DNA from: Anaerolineae bacterium | Lineage (GTDB): Bacteria > Chloroflexota > Anaerolineae > Aggregatilineales > Phototrophicaceae | DNA: 51,489 nt | NCBI GenBank assembly: GCA_026645945.1 | Contig: JAPKMO010000018.1 | Span: 1-51,489, forward strand | Direction of reading: 5' to 3' | In this document: positions 1-8,869 of the stretch, one piece after another | Layout of the letters: each line of letters opens with the position of its first letter | How positions within the stretch are numbered: the stretch's first letter is position 1 | The notes under the pieces: generated by a model | Databases searched by the model: none | The model's input: only the letters and a program-made list of their open reading frames with translations | Told to the model about the DNA's origin: nothing | Position numbers and translations under genes: made by a program

Positions 1-333
1 GTTGATGGAAATCTGACGAATCTGACCAACCATCCCGCCAGCGATACCGCCCCCGCCTGGTCGCCCGATGGCCGCCAGATCGCCTTCGTCTCCGACCGTG
101 ACGGCGGCAGCGACATCTACATTATGAACGCCGACGGCACAAGTCCAGTCAACCTGACCAACCATCCCGCCAGCGATACCGCCCCCGCCTGGTCGCCTGA
201 TGACTCGCAGATCGCCTTCGTCTCCGACCGCGACGGCGGCAGCGACATCTACATTATGAACGCCGACGGCACAAGTCCGGTCAACCTGACCAACCACCCG
301 GCCAATGACAGCAGTCCCGCCTGGAGGCGATAA
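1..333 (+). CDS. TolB/WD40-like beta-propeller protein, 3' end only
   Basis: The reading frame is open from base 1 and stops with TAA at 331-333, so this is the C-terminal end of a gene that begins outside the window. About 110 residues are visible. They consist of 44-residue repeats with the TolB-propeller signature [26 protein letters not shown], ending in AWRR. Such repeats form blades of secreted or periplasmic propellers that bind proteins or polysaccharides. The repeats are nearly identical at DNA level (132 bp period), which points to recent duplication. The signal sequence and any other domains are not visible, so function beyond a propeller fold cannot be given. A strong terminator follows. 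Confidence 0.85.
   Translation, partial: VDGNLTNLTNHPASDTAPAWSPDGRQIAFVSDRDGGSDIYIMNADGTSPVNLTNHPASDTAPAWSPDDSQIAFVSDRDGGSDIYIMNADGTSPVNLTNHPANDSSPAWRR
25..315 (+). repeat. Tandem 132-bp coding repeats
   Basis: The same stretch starts at about 25, 157 and 289, a 132 bp (44 codon) period. The copies at 25-156 and 157-288 differ at only a few bases, and the third is truncated by the end of the gene. They encode successive propeller blades. The array probably continues to the left of the window. Confidence 0.85.
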
Positions 334-352
334 ACTGCCGCCTGTATATAAG

Positions 353-391
353 CCAGATTCGTCCTTATAGGGCGAATCTGGTTTTCCTTTT
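353..391 (+). terminator. Rho-independent terminator of the propeller gene
   Basis: CCAGATTCG (353-361) pairs perfectly with CGAATCTGG (373-381) around an 11-base loop. The T-rich tract ttttcctttt follows at once. Confidence 0.9.
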
Positions 392-437
392 CCCGGACAA
401 TTGAGCCTGACATCATGATGAAACGACTCCTGTTTTT

Positions 438-2021
438 ATGAGTATGTTCCTGCTGGCAGCCTGCCAGACTGCGCCGGAAGCGCCGTCTATCCAGATCACC
501 CTGGTTGCCGATGGTCGGGAACGCAAATTTGCTTATCCCACGCCTATAACGGTCGGCGAGTTTTTGCGCGATCCAAAAGTCAACATCGAACTGGGCGAAC
601 TCGACGATGTAAATCCGCCGCCCTTCACGCAGATCAGCGACGGAATGCGCGTGACAATCGTGCGCGTGACCGAAAATACCGAGTGCGAGCAGTCCGAAAT
701 CCCTTATAAACAAACCACGCTGCTCAACGAAGGCTTGAGTCCCGGCGAGCAGCGTATCGGCCAGGCCGGGCAGAATGGCACGCTGGAAATCTGCTACCGG
801 GTAACGATTCGAGACGGTTTACCGAGCGGGCGCGTCGAAATTAGCCGGACGGAAATCCTCACGGCCAAAGATGAAATCATCTACGTCGGGCCATCCGGCG
901 AGGTAGAGCCGGTCCCCATCAACGGAACGCTGACTTACATCAGCAACGGCAATGCCTGGAGTATGCGTGGCAGCAGCACGACCAAACGCCCTCTTACGAC
1001 CACCAGCGATCTTGATAAGCGCGTTTTTCGCCTTTCGTCCGATGGTCGCCAGCTTCTTTTTACGCGCAAGGAAAACGGCGTTGACGGCGGCGGCACATTT
1101 AACAGCCTGTGGTTAATCGCGGACGTTCCGGCAGGAACAGCGCCCGTCAGCCTGGTGCTGGGTGATGTCCTGTATGCGGACTGGATTCCCGGCATCCAGA
1201 ATACGATCAGTTATTCAACCGGCGAAGCCAGCCAGGCCGCCCCCGGTTGGCGCGCCTTCAACGACCTGTGGCAGATGCGTATCGACCCGCGCACTGGCGA
1301 AACGCTCAGCATCCAGCAAATCATCGAAAATCCCCCCGGCGGCCCCTACTCGTGGTGGGGAACGCGCTATCACTGGTCGCCGGATGGTCAAAAGCTGGCC
1401 TGGGTGCAGGCCGACGCTTTCGGCCTCGTTAACCTGGAAACCGGTACGCTCGGCAGCCCACTGATGAGCTATGCCGTTTTCCTGACCCGCGCCGACTGGT
1501 CATGGCGGGCGACCGTCTCCTGGTCGTCCGACAGCGCATCGCTCATCACCACCGTTCACGGCCCGCCGGTGGGCCGCGAACTGCCCGAAAACAGCCCGGC
1601 GTTTGACATCGCCGTAGCCGACACAGCCGGCGTTTTTTCGACCAGCATCGTCAAAAACGCCGGCATCTGGGCCGCCCCGCAGTTCTCGCCGTTGGTTTCC
1701 AACCCGGACAGCCAGTTCCCGGCAGGATATACAGCGTACCTGCGCGCGCGCGACCCGTTCAACAGCATCAATGGTGAATACGATCTGATTGTTGCTGACC
1801 GGGACGGCAGTAATGCCCGCAAAATTTTCCCGACCGGGAACGAACCCGGCATCAAGGCGGGCGAATCCGTCTACCAAAATCAGGAGTTTACCTGGAGTCC
1901 TGATGGCCGCCAGATTGCCTTCATCTACCAGGGCAATCTGTGGATTATTGATGTTGAGTCGCAAGTCGCCCACCAGCTCACACTGGACGGCGGCGCCTCC
2001 AATCCGGTTTGGACATTATGA
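438..2021 (+). CDS. DUF348-G5-propeller lipoprotein (start/frame uncertain)
   Basis: This is a 527-residue probable lipoprotein. A lipobox LLAAC puts the lipidated Cys at residue 9. Residues ~17-73 resemble the ubiquitin-like DUF348 domain of YabE-type proteins (VADGRER, TVGEFL, ISDGMRV). Residues ~75-155 match a G5 domain (IPYKQT, LSPGEQRIGQAGQNG, YRVTIRDG), a module that binds cell-wall sugars. The rest is a TolB-like propeller with WSPDG repeats. It is inferred to sit on the cell surface and bind wall or glycan. The leader before the lipobox is too short and lacks positive charge. An ATGATGAAACGA start at 415 lies in another frame and ends at the TGA overlapping this ATG, which suggests a one-base deletion or slippage. 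The gene ends 1 base before the next start. Confidence 0.8.
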   Translation: MSMFLLAACQTAPEAPSIQITLVADGRERKFAYPTPITVGEFLRDPKVNIELGELDDVNPPPFTQISDGMRVTIVRVTENTECEQSEIPYKQTTLLNEGLSPGEQRIGQAGQNGTLEICYRVTIRDGLPSGRVEISRTEILTAKDEIIYVGPSGEVEPVPINGTLTYISNGNAWSMRGSSTTKRPLTTTSDLDKRVFRLSSDGRQLLFTRKENGVDGGGTFNSLWLIADVPAGTAPVSLVLGDVLYADWIPGIQNTISYSTGEASQAAPGWRAFNDLWQMRIDPRTGETLSIQQIIENPPGGPYSWWGTRYHWSPDGQKLAWVQADAFGLVNLETGTLGSPLMSYAVFLTRADWSWRATVSWSSDSASLITTVHGPPVGRELPENSPAFDIAVADTAGVFSTSIVKNAGIWAAPQFSPLVSNPDSQFPAGYTAYLRARDPFNSINGEYDLIVADRDGSNARKIFPTGNEPGIKAGESVYQNQEFTWSPDGRQIAFIYQGNLWIIDVESQVAHQLTLDGGASNPVWTL

Positions 2022-2022
2022 A

Positions 2023-5000
2023 ATGAAACGCGACCCCTTTCTTTTTCTAGCGGCGCTGTTCGCACTCCTGGGCAGCGTGGTGGCGGCGTTTGCCACTATC
2101 CAGGAGCGCGATTTTCAGCTTCGCGGTTACGCAGACCCCATACAAGAGCCGCTGCTTCCCTTCCGCATCCCCCGGCTCGGCGTTAACGCTGCGCTGGAGC
2201 AGTACACGCCCACAGAACTGGAAACGCAGCTCCAACGCATGGAAGCAGCGCACATCACCTGGGTCAGACAGTTTTTCCGATGGGATGAAATCGAGCCGAA
2301 CCGGGGCGATTACCACTGGGACAACTGGGATTCAATCATCCAGACTATAGACACTCATCCGAACCTACAGTTGATCGCCACCCTGGTGAACGCGCCGGCC
2401 TGGGCGCGGACGCCTCAATCCCCTGATGACCCGACCGCGCCGCCTCAAAACCCGGCGGATTTTGCCGCTTTTGCTCAGGCGTTCGCCGCCCGGTACGGAC
2501 AAACGATAGACCTTTACCAGATATGGGATGAGCCGAATTTAACCGCCGCCTGGGGCGGGCTGGAGCCGCGACCGGCGGATTACGCCGCCATCCTGAAAGA
2601 AGCGTATTTTGCCGTTCACGGCGCGGATGCCGGTGCAACCGTCATCGCGGCAGCCCTCGCGCCGACAACCGAAACCGGCCCTCGCAACATCAGCGATATT
2701 CGCTACCTACGCGCTTTGTACGCTTTGGGCGCTCAACCTTATTTCGATGCGGCTGCCGCCAAACCTTACGGGTTTAATCTGCCCCCCAACGACCGCGCGG
2801 TGGACGAAAGCGTGCTGAATTTCTCGCGCATCATCGCCCTGCGCGAAGAAATGGTTCAAAATGGGGATGGCGCTAAACCGCTCTGGGCCGGCCATTGGGG
2901 TTGGAACAGCCTGCCTGCCGACTGGGATGGGCAGCCGTCCATCTGGGGCAGCGTCACCGCCGATGAGCAAATCGCTTACACGCTGGCAGCGCTCGACCGC
3001 GCGGATCGAGAGTGGCCCTGGCTTGCCGGGATGATTTTGCATCATTGGCAGCCCCTCGCCGCGAACGACGACCCGCTCTGGGGTTTTGCTTTGATCTCCC
3101 CTGATGGCGTCCCCTCGCCGCTCTGGCGGGCTCTGGCCGCGCGCCCACAGCCGGACAGCGCCGAAAACGGCCTCTTTTCGCCGGTTAATCCCTACGCTCG
3201 CTACAGCGGCGTCTGGACATTCGGCAGGATGGGCGCGGATATTGGCTGGCTTCAGGACAGCCAGTTTTTTTTCACCTTCACCGGGCGCGAGATCGCCCTC
3301 CTGCTGCGCGAGGATGATTATACAGGTTATCTCTACCCCCTGGTGGACGGCCAACCTGCCAATACTGTCCCGCGCGACTCGTCGGGCAATGCTTATATCG
3401 TCCTGACCAGCGGCAGTCTGTCGCCCGAAATGCATCTCGTCCCGGTCGCCGCCGACCTGACCGCTGAAAAACACGAACTGCACGTCCGCGCAGATCGCGG
3501 ATGGGATCGTTGGGCGCTGGCCGGTTATGCGGTCAGTTCCGGGAATCTGGCCGAGCCGTACAATCAGCAGATTTTACTGGCCTGGATCACGGTATTTATC
3601 TCCGGCGGCGCGGCGCTCGTCACCGGCAGACGTTTGGACTGGCAGCAGATGTTCCATCCCTTCGCCCGGCTGTTCCGCAGTGTGAGCCATACCGGGCAGT
3701 TGGCCGCTGGCGCGCTGACTTCACTCGCGCTTATGATCGGTATGCTGCTGACCTGGAGCGATGCCGCACCCAGCATCTTCAAGCGCGAACCTGTTCAGAT
3801 CGGCCTGGCCTTCGTCACAGCGGGTTTCATCTATCTCGAACCCGGTTTCATCCTCACCATCCTCGCCGCGCTGCTGCTGCTGGTTATCATCTACAACCGG
3901 CTTGAGCTAGGCCTGATGCTCACCCTTTTTTGGTCGCCCTTTTTTCTGTTTCCGGTCGAACTTTACCGGTTCGCCTTCCCGTTGGCCGAAGTTTTAATCC
4001 TCATCACCGCTGCGGCCTGGGTGCTGCGCCTCGGCGCGGCCTGGGGGCGCGCGCGCCAGAGCGCGGTCGGCCAGTTCCCCATACGCGCCGGTTTCCCTCG
4101 CCTGAACGCGCTTGACTATGGCCTGATCGCATGGCTCATGTTAGGACTGTTCTCCCTCACATGGGCGGAATATCTTCGCCCTGCCATTACCGAATTTCGC
4201 ACTCTGATGCTGGAGCCGCTCCTGTTTTACACCATTCTGCGAACTGTCCGGTTCGATAAGCAGACCATCATCCGGCTGGCTGATACGCTGGTCGCTGCCG
4301 GTTTTGCCGTTGCACTTGTCGGCCTCATCATGTTCGTGCAGGGGCAGTCCATCATCACCGCCGAAGCCGGGGCGCAGCGGCTCGCCAGCGTTTACGGCTC
4401 ACCCAACAATGTCGGTTTATTCCTGGGCCGCTGCCTGCCGTTTGCGCTGGCTTATCTCGTTCTCCCGCTTCATCCGGCGCGCCGCGCCCTGGCCGCTGCC
4501 GCCCTGGGAATGATGGGTTTAGCCGTTGTTTTAAGCCAGAGTGTCGGCGCGCTGTTTGTCGGTCTGCCCGTCGCCATCGTCATCGTGCTGGCGCTGGCCT
4601 GGGGCAGGCGCGCTTATCCCCTTCTGGCTGTGCTGGCCCTGGCTGCCACTGCGGGTTTTTTCCTGTCTTTGCAGTCGCCCCGCTTTGCCCGCGTGCTGGA
4701 TTTCTCTGAAGGCACGAATTTTTTCCGCCTGCGCGTCTGGCAAAGCGCCGTTAACCTGATACGCGACCATCCTTTAACCGGCGTCGGCCTCGACCAGTTC
4801 CTGTATGCCTTCCGGGGATATTACATTTTGCCGGATGCCTGGCAAGAACCGAACCTCTCGCATCCGCACAATTTTATCCTGGATTTCTGGGTGCGGCTGG
4901 GTTTTTTCGGTGTTATCATGCTTGCTTGGATACAGACCGCATTCTGGAAACATGCTGCCCGCGCTTACAGAGCGTTCAAATCACAAAAAACGATCTATCG

Positions 5001-5163
5001 CGCGCTCATTATCGGCATTATTGGCAGCATGGGCAATCTGCTGGCTCATGGGCTGATTGATAACAGCATTTACGTTCAGGATTTGGCCTACGTTTTTGTG
5101 TTTTTAATCGGTGCAGCCGCTTGCTTATCGAACATCGGAGCTATTGACGAAGCCGAATTATGA
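2023..5163 (+). CDS. Glycosidase-like domain fused to O-antigen ligase (Wzy_C)
   Basis: The protein has 1046 residues. The frame is open further upstream, but ATG 2023 follows the previous stop by one base and starts a signal-anchor sequence (MKRDPF then a hydrophobic run). Residues ~45-330 look like a (beta/alpha)8 clan GH-A glycosidase (WVRQFFRWDEIEP, LIATLVNAPAWAR, WDEPN with E170 in the acid/base position). The second catalytic Glu, normally in a TEFGW-type motif, appears as His (AGHWGW, H291). From ~residue 525 to the end are about 12 membrane helices of the O-antigen ligase/polymerase family with the Wzy_C motif HPHN at 947-950. Such ligases move lipid-linked glycans to an acceptor. The fusion may couple glycan recognition to transfer. 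Substrate is unknown. Confidence 0.85.
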   Translation: MKRDPFLFLAALFALLGSVVAAFATIQERDFQLRGYADPIQEPLLPFRIPRLGVNAALEQYTPTELETQLQRMEAAHITWVRQFFRWDEIEPNRGDYHWDNWDSIIQTIDTHPNLQLIATLVNAPAWARTPQSPDDPTAPPQNPADFAAFAQAFAARYGQTIDLYQIWDEPNLTAAWGGLEPRPADYAAILKEAYFAVHGADAGATVIAAALAPTTETGPRNISDIRYLRALYALGAQPYFDAAAAKPYGFNLPPNDRAVDESVLNFSRIIALREEMVQNGDGAKPLWAGHWGWNSLPADWDGQPSIWGSVTADEQIAYTLAALDRADREWPWLAGMILHHWQPLAANDDPLWGFALISPDGVPSPLWRALAARPQPDSAENGLFSPVNPYARYSGVWTFGRMGADIGWLQDSQFFFTFTGREIALLLREDDYTGYLYPLVDGQPANTVPRDSSGNAYIVLTSGSLSPEMHLVPVAADLTAEKHELHVRADRGWDRWALAGYAVSSGNLAEPYNQQILLAWITVFISGGAALVTGRRLDWQQMFHPFARLFRSVSHTGQLAAGALTSLALMIGMLLTWSDAAPSIFKREPVQIGLAFVTAGFIYLEPGFILTILAALLLLVIIYNRLELGLMLTLFWSPFFLFPVELYRFAFPLAEVLILITAAAWVLRLGAAWGRARQSAVGQFPIRAGFPRLNALDYGLIAWLMLGLFSLTWAEYLRPAITEFRTLMLEPLLFYTILRTVRFDKQTIIRLADTLVAAGFAVALVGLIMFVQGQSIITAEAGAQRLASVYGSPNNVGLFLGRCLPFALAYLVLPLHPARRALAAAALGMMGLAVVLSQSVGALFVGLPVAIVIVLALAWGRRAYPLLAVLALAATAGFFLSLQSPRFARVLDFSEGTNFFRLRVWQSAVNLIRDHPLTGVGLDQFLYAFRGYYILPDAWQEPNLSHPHNFILDFWVRLGFFGVIMLAWIQTAFWKHAARAYRAFKSQKTIYRALIIGIIGSMGNLLAHGLIDNSIYVQDLAYVFVFLIGAAACLSNIGAIDEAEL

Positions 5164-5172
5164 TGGTGTAAT
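5144..5172 (+). promoter_or_regulatory. Sigma-70-type promoter for the macro-domain gene
   Basis: TTGACG (5144-5149), a 17-base spacer, and TGTAAT (5167-5172). It overlaps the end of the ligase gene and lies about 35 bases before the next start codon. Confidence 0.65.
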
Positions 5173-5205
5173 GTACCTCAAGGAAGTCGAGAGAGCGGCT
5201 GCGCG

Positions 5206-5760
5206 ATGAAAGCCAGGGTCAACAAAGTTACGATCCAGATTGTCCAGGATGATATTCTCTCGCTAACCGCCGGTGGAATAGTTAATCCTACCGACACGAA
5301 TTTGCATGTCTCGTCCACGCTGTCAGCGAGAGCCGGTCCTTCCGTTCAGCGTGAATGTGCAGCTATTGGCTGGTGCGAAACCGGTTATGCTGTCGTAACT
5401 GATGCCGGCAGCCTGCCTTTTGAGAAGATCATCCACGCCGTCGGCCCGCGTTGGGGAGAAGGCAGCGAGCGCGGAAAACTCGCCAGCGTTACCCTGGAAT
5501 GCCTGCGCTTGGCCGAGCAAAACCGCCTCAAATCGGTCGCTTTTCCAGCTATTTCGGTCGGCATCCTGGGTTATCCTGCCGAAAACTGTGCTAAGACCAT
5601 GCTGTCTCAGATCATAGATTTTACTTTTGAAGACCTCAAATATCTGCGAACCATCATTATCTGTCTGGATGATCCCGTCGTTTACCAGATATTCAAAAAT
5701 GAGTTCGCGGAACAGCTCAAAGAGCTAAAGGAAGCCGGCGACGGCGAAGTTAAAGTTTAG
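5206..5760 (+). CDS. Macro-domain protein (ADP-ribose binding)
   Basis: The 184-residue protein consists almost entirely of a macro domain. Visible features are the opening strand VTIQIVQDDILS, the segment GGIVNPTDTNL, IIHAVGPRW, and the phosphate-binding loop FPAISVGILGYP. Macro domains bind ADP-ribose, and many remove it or O-acetyl groups. In the hydrolytic MacroD type the first motif usually reads VNAAN; here it is VNPTD, and the glycine-rich GGGV loop is replaced by SSTLSARAG. Binding of an ADP-ribose-like ligand is therefore better supported than hydrolysis. The gene has its own predicted promoter and no clear partner. Start ATG 5206 has only a weak purine-rich stretch upstream. Confidence 0.85.
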   Translation: MKARVNKVTIQIVQDDILSLTAGGIVNPTDTNLHVSSTLSARAGPSVQRECAAIGWCETGYAVVTDAGSLPFEKIIHAVGPRWGEGSERGKLASVTLECLRLAEQNRLKSVAFPAISVGILGYPAENCAKTMLSQIIDFTFEDLKYLRTIIICLDDPVVYQIFKNEFAEQLKELKEAGDGEVKV

Positions 5761-5770
5761 CCTTCACGTT

Positions 5771-5798
5771 TTGCTTCAAGATCGTGTGTCGTTATACT
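5771..5798 (+). promoter_or_regulatory. Probable promoter of the polysaccharide cluster
   Basis: TTGCTT (5771-5776), a 16-base spacer and TATACT (5793-5798) lie just ahead of the decarboxylase gene and after the macro-domain stop codon. Confidence 0.55.
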
Positions 5799-5835
5799 TG
5801 CAGTTTATTGGCTTCCACCACAAGGAGTGGTCATT

Positions 5836-6768
5836 TTGCGCGTACTGATTACCGGCGGCGCGGGTTTTCTGGGGTCGCATCTGTGCGACCGTTTTATTGC
5901 CGAAGGACACTCGGTTATTGCTATGGACAACCTGATAACCGGCAATACCCGAAACATAGCCCATCTGGCAGGTAATACCAACTTCCACTTCGTCCGGCAT
6001 GATGTTACCAATTATATCTACATTGCCGGCCCGATTGATGCGGTTCTGCACTTTGCGTCCCCCGCCAGCCCGATTGATTATCTGAAACTGCCGATTCAGA
6101 CGCTCAAGGTCGGGGCGCTTGGCACACACAACGCGCTCGGCCTGGCGCTCCACAAGGGCGCCAAGTTCCTGCTCGCCTCCACATCCGAAATCTACGGCGA
6201 CCCGCTGGAACACCCGCAAAAAGAAACTTATCCCGGCAACGTTGACCCCATCGGCCCGCGCGGTGTTTACGACGAGGCGAAACGTTTTGCCGAAGCCATC
6301 ACGATGGCCTATCATCGCGTGCATGGTGTGGACACGCGCATTGTGCGCATTTTCAACACCTACGGCCCGCGAATGCGCCTCGCCGATGGCCGTGTAGTCC
6401 CCAATTTCATCGCTCAGGCGCTGCGCGGCGAACCGCTCACCGTTTACGGCGATGGCTCTCAAACCCGCAGTTTCCAATACGTCAGCGATCTGGTCGAAGG
6501 CGTCTACCGCCTGCTGATGTCCGACTATAACGACCCGGTGAACATTGGCAACCCCGACGAAATGACCATCCTGGAATTCGCTCAGGTTGTGAACGAAGTC
6601 ACCGGAAGCCAGGCCGGCATCATTTACAAAGATGAGCGCATCAAGGGCGACCCACAAACGCGCCAGCCGGACATCAGCCGCGCCCGCGCGGTGCTGAACT
6701 GGGAACCAAAAGTTAAACTCCGCCAGGGTTTAGAGCCGACCATTGCCTACTTCCGCGAGGTGGTGTGA
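5836..6768 (+). CDS. NAD-dependent UDP-glucuronate decarboxylase-like SDR
   Basis: A 310-residue extended short-chain dehydrogenase. The Rossmann motif GGAGFLG (residues 7-13), the STSE segment (115-118) and the catalytic YDEAK (Y145, K149) are intact. The sequence around [24 protein letters not shown] and [13 protein letters not shown] matches UDP-glucuronate decarboxylase (EC 4.1.1.35), which makes UDP-xylose. A dTDP-glucose dehydratase-type activity is the nearest alternative. The start was set at TTG 5836, because AAGGAG (5822-5827) lies 8 bases before it and the protein then begins with [15 protein letters not shown] at 5827 overlaps that ribosome site and is less likely. It overlaps the next gene by 4 bases, so it probably feeds a surface-glycan pathway. 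Confidence 0.9.
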   Translation: MRVLITGGAGFLGSHLCDRFIAEGHSVIAMDNLITGNTRNIAHLAGNTNFHFVRHDVTNYIYIAGPIDAVLHFASPASPIDYLKLPIQTLKVGALGTHNALGLALHKGAKFLLASTSEIYGDPLEHPQKETYPGNVDPIGPRGVYDEAKRFAEAITMAYHRVHGVDTRIVRIFNTYGPRMRLADGRVVPNFIAQALRGEPLTVYGDGSQTRSFQYVSDLVEGVYRLLMSDYNDPVNIGNPDEMTILEFAQVVNEVTGSQAGIIYKDERIKGDPQTRQPDISRARAVLNWEPKVKLRQGLEPTIAYFREVV

Positions 6769-8249
6769 CGCCCGGTTTCAGCCGCCTTGCCCCGGCCTTG
6801 CGCCCGTCTGCGCTGGCCTGGGCTGTTTTAGCCGCCGTCATCGGGCTGTTTACGGCAACTCAGCCGTTTTCAGCCCTGTTTTTGATTTTTGCCTTTTCGG
6901 CCTTTTTTGTGCTTACTGCCATCACGCCTCTCGCTGCCGTCATCTTTCTGCTGGTGCTGGCTCCTATGCGAACGCTCATCGCCACCGAAGCGGCTTTTCA
7001 GCTTCCGCTGGACATCGGGCAGATTTTGTTCGCGCTGCTCATCGGCGCATGGGCAGTCAATCGCATCGTCGTCGAGCCGCGCCGCCTGCGATTTGCCGGC
7101 ACGCCGATATCGGTCGCCATCGTTTTGTTCCTCTGTATAACCGCCCTGACGGCCTTTAACGCTGTCTCCATCGGCGCGTGGGTCAACGAATGGCTGAAGT
7201 GGCTGCAAATGCTCGTTATGGTCGTGCTGGCGTTTGATCTGGCGGGGGATTCGCGCTGGCACTGGCTGGTTTTCGGCCTGGTGCTGTCCGGGCTGGCGAA
7301 TGCGCTGGTGGGGTTATACGAATTTTTCGGCGGCAGCGGGGCTTTACATCTGCTCATTAACGACCGTTTTTTCCGCGCCTTTGGCACGTTCGGCCAGCCT
7401 AATCCCTTTGGCGGGTTTATGGGGCTGCTCGCGCCTATCGCCCTCATGTCAGCACTCGGTTACGGCGCGCACACCTGGCGGTTGTGGCGGCATACGCGCC
7501 GAATCCCGGCTGGTTATCTGTTTTTTGCCTTCTTTTATGCAGTTTCGGCGATTTTCCTGGGCATCGGCACCCTGATCTCCTGGAGTCGCGGCGCAATGCT
7601 GGCGTCTGGCGTTTCGCTGCTGGTCATGGCGCTGGCACTGCCCCGACGTGCGTGGCGTGGTTTGCTGATCGCCTTCCTGGTTTTCGGTCTGCTGGCCGCC
7701 CTGTGGTTTGCCGGCATTCTGCCGAGTTCCATCATCGAACGAATCAGCAGTTCTACGCAGGAATTTTTCGCTTTTGAAGATATGCGCGGCGTGGACATCA
7801 CGCCGGAAAACTACGCCGTTGTCGAACGCCTGGCTCACTGGCAGGCCGCCCTAAATATGACCGCCGCTTCGCCCTGGCTGGGGGTCGGCTTCGGCAGTTA
7901 CGAGGCCGCCTATCCTCAACATCGTCTATTAAACTGGCTTGAACCGCTGGGCCACGCGCACAATTACTACTTGAACATTTTAGCCGAAACTGGCATCATC
8001 GGGTTGTTAGTTTATGGCAAGGTATGGCTTATCATAATGTGGGCGAATTGGCGGGCAAGGCGGCATCCCGACACCCATACTCGGTTGGTGCTGATTGGTT
8101 TGCTGGGGGCTTGGGTTTACCTCGCCGTCCACAACTTTTTTGACAACCTGTACGTAAATAATATGTTTTTGCACCTGGGCTTAATGCTCGGCGTCCTTGC
8201 GATCTTGTATAATCAGACATGGAAAAGTACAAGGCTGGCAGCTCTATGA
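6765..8249 (+). CDS. O-antigen ligase family membrane protein
   Basis: A 494-residue polytopic protein with about 11-12 hydrophobic helices. The family signature is at the C-terminal half: [17 protein letters not shown], then [15 protein letters not shown], which is the Wzy_C histidine motif. Members ligate or polymerise undecaprenyl-linked saccharides at the outer face of the membrane. The GTG start overlaps the stop of the decarboxylase (GTGA), so translation is probably coupled. It is shorter than the upstream fusion ligase and lacks the glycosidase-like domain. Whether it is a ligase or a polymerase cannot be told from sequence. Confidence 0.88.
   Translation: MTPGFSRLAPALRPSALAWAVLAAVIGLFTATQPFSALFLIFAFSAFFVLTAITPLAAVIFLLVLAPMRTLIATEAAFQLPLDIGQILFALLIGAWAVNRIVVEPRRLRFAGTPISVAIVLFLCITALTAFNAVSIGAWVNEWLKWLQMLVMVVLAFDLAGDSRWHWLVFGLVLSGLANALVGLYEFFGGSGALHLLINDRFFRAFGTFGQPNPFGGFMGLLAPIALMSALGYGAHTWRLWRHTRRIPAGYLFFAFFYAVSAIFLGIGTLISWSRGAMLASGVSLLVMALALPRRAWRGLLIAFLVFGLLAALWFAGILPSSIIERISSSTQEFFAFEDMRGVDITPENYAVVERLAHWQAALNMTAASPWLGVGFGSYEAAYPQHRLLNWLEPLGHAHNYYLNILAETGIIGLLVYGKVWLIIMWANWRARRHPDTHTRLVLIGLLGAWVYLAVHNFFDNLYVNNMFLHLGLMLGVLAILYNQTWKSTRLAAL
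8208..8213 (+). promoter_or_regulatory. Perfect -10 box inside the ligase gene, just ahead of gtrA
   Basis: TATAAT lies 5 bases before ATG 8219. No good -35 box is seen (TGCTCG at 8185 is the best at correct spacing). If used, the transcript would start at or next to that ATG. Confidence 0.35.
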
Positions 8250-8860
8250 GTCAATACAATGCGCCCGGCACAACCCACCGGGAGTTCCATAACCCCGTAG
8301 ATCATCTCATCCTGGCAGTTGCCGGACGTTTCGGCGAAAAATCCAAAGAAGTCGAACGGTTTCTGAAGTTTGCAGTCGTCGGGTTTATCGGCGCAGTTGT
8401 AGACTTCGGCACGGTTATCGTGCTTCAGGCGACTGTTCTTCCCCCTACCAACAGCCAGGGTGAACCGATCACGGCGAATGTTGCCATCGCCACAACCATC
8501 GCTTTTATCGCCGCCGTCATCAGCAACTTCATCTGGAACCGCTTCTGGACATACCCGGATTCGCGGTCACGGTCGGTAAGAAGGCAGCTCGCGCAGTTTT
8601 TCCTGATTAGTTTTGTGGGTTGGTTTGGTCGCACACTCTGGATTTCTGTCTCTTACCACGCGCTCGGTGCGCTGCTCATGCCCATTCTGCTTCCGCTCAT
8701 TCACATTTTACGCCCCACTTACCTTCCATCCTATACGGCAGAGGGCAAATTAGGCACGCTGGCAGCGCAGTTTATCGGCGTCATCGTGGTGATGTTCTGG
8801 AACTTCTTTGCCAACCGTTACTGGACGTACAACGACGTGAAACGGAAAACTACCGGGTAG
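8246..8860 (+). CDS. GtrA family membrane protein
   Basis: About 204 residues from ATG 8246, which overlaps the upstream stop codon (ATGA). An in-frame ATG at 8219 would add nine residues. GtrA proteins have four membrane helices and are thought to help flip or present undecaprenyl-phosphate-linked sugars. The family features are the opening FLKFAVVGFIGAVVDFG, the central FIWNRFWTY and the final NFFANRYWTYND. A longer insertion (LRPTYLPSYTAEGK) separates helices three and four. Its place between an O-antigen ligase and a glycosyltransferase supports a role in surface polysaccharide assembly. Confidence 0.87.
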   Translation: MSQYNAPGTTHREFHNPVDHLILAVAGRFGEKSKEVERFLKFAVVGFIGAVVDFGTVIVLQATVLPPTNSQGEPITANVAIATTIAFIAAVISNFIWNRFWTYPDSRSRSVRRQLAQFFLISFVGWFGRTLWISVSYHALGALLMPILLPLIHILRPTYLPSYTAEGKLGTLAAQFIGVIVVMFWNFFANRYWTYNDVKRKTTG

Positions 8861-8869
8861 CTCAGACCC

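Noticed and set aside
1789..2022. In-frame upstream extension of the glycosidase-ligase fusion
   Set aside because: It overlaps the lipoprotein gene and encodes a basic, unconserved stretch; the signal-anchor begins at 2023.
5776..6657. Minus-strand open frame of 293 codons opposite the decarboxylase
   Set aside because: Shadow of a clear SDR enzyme.
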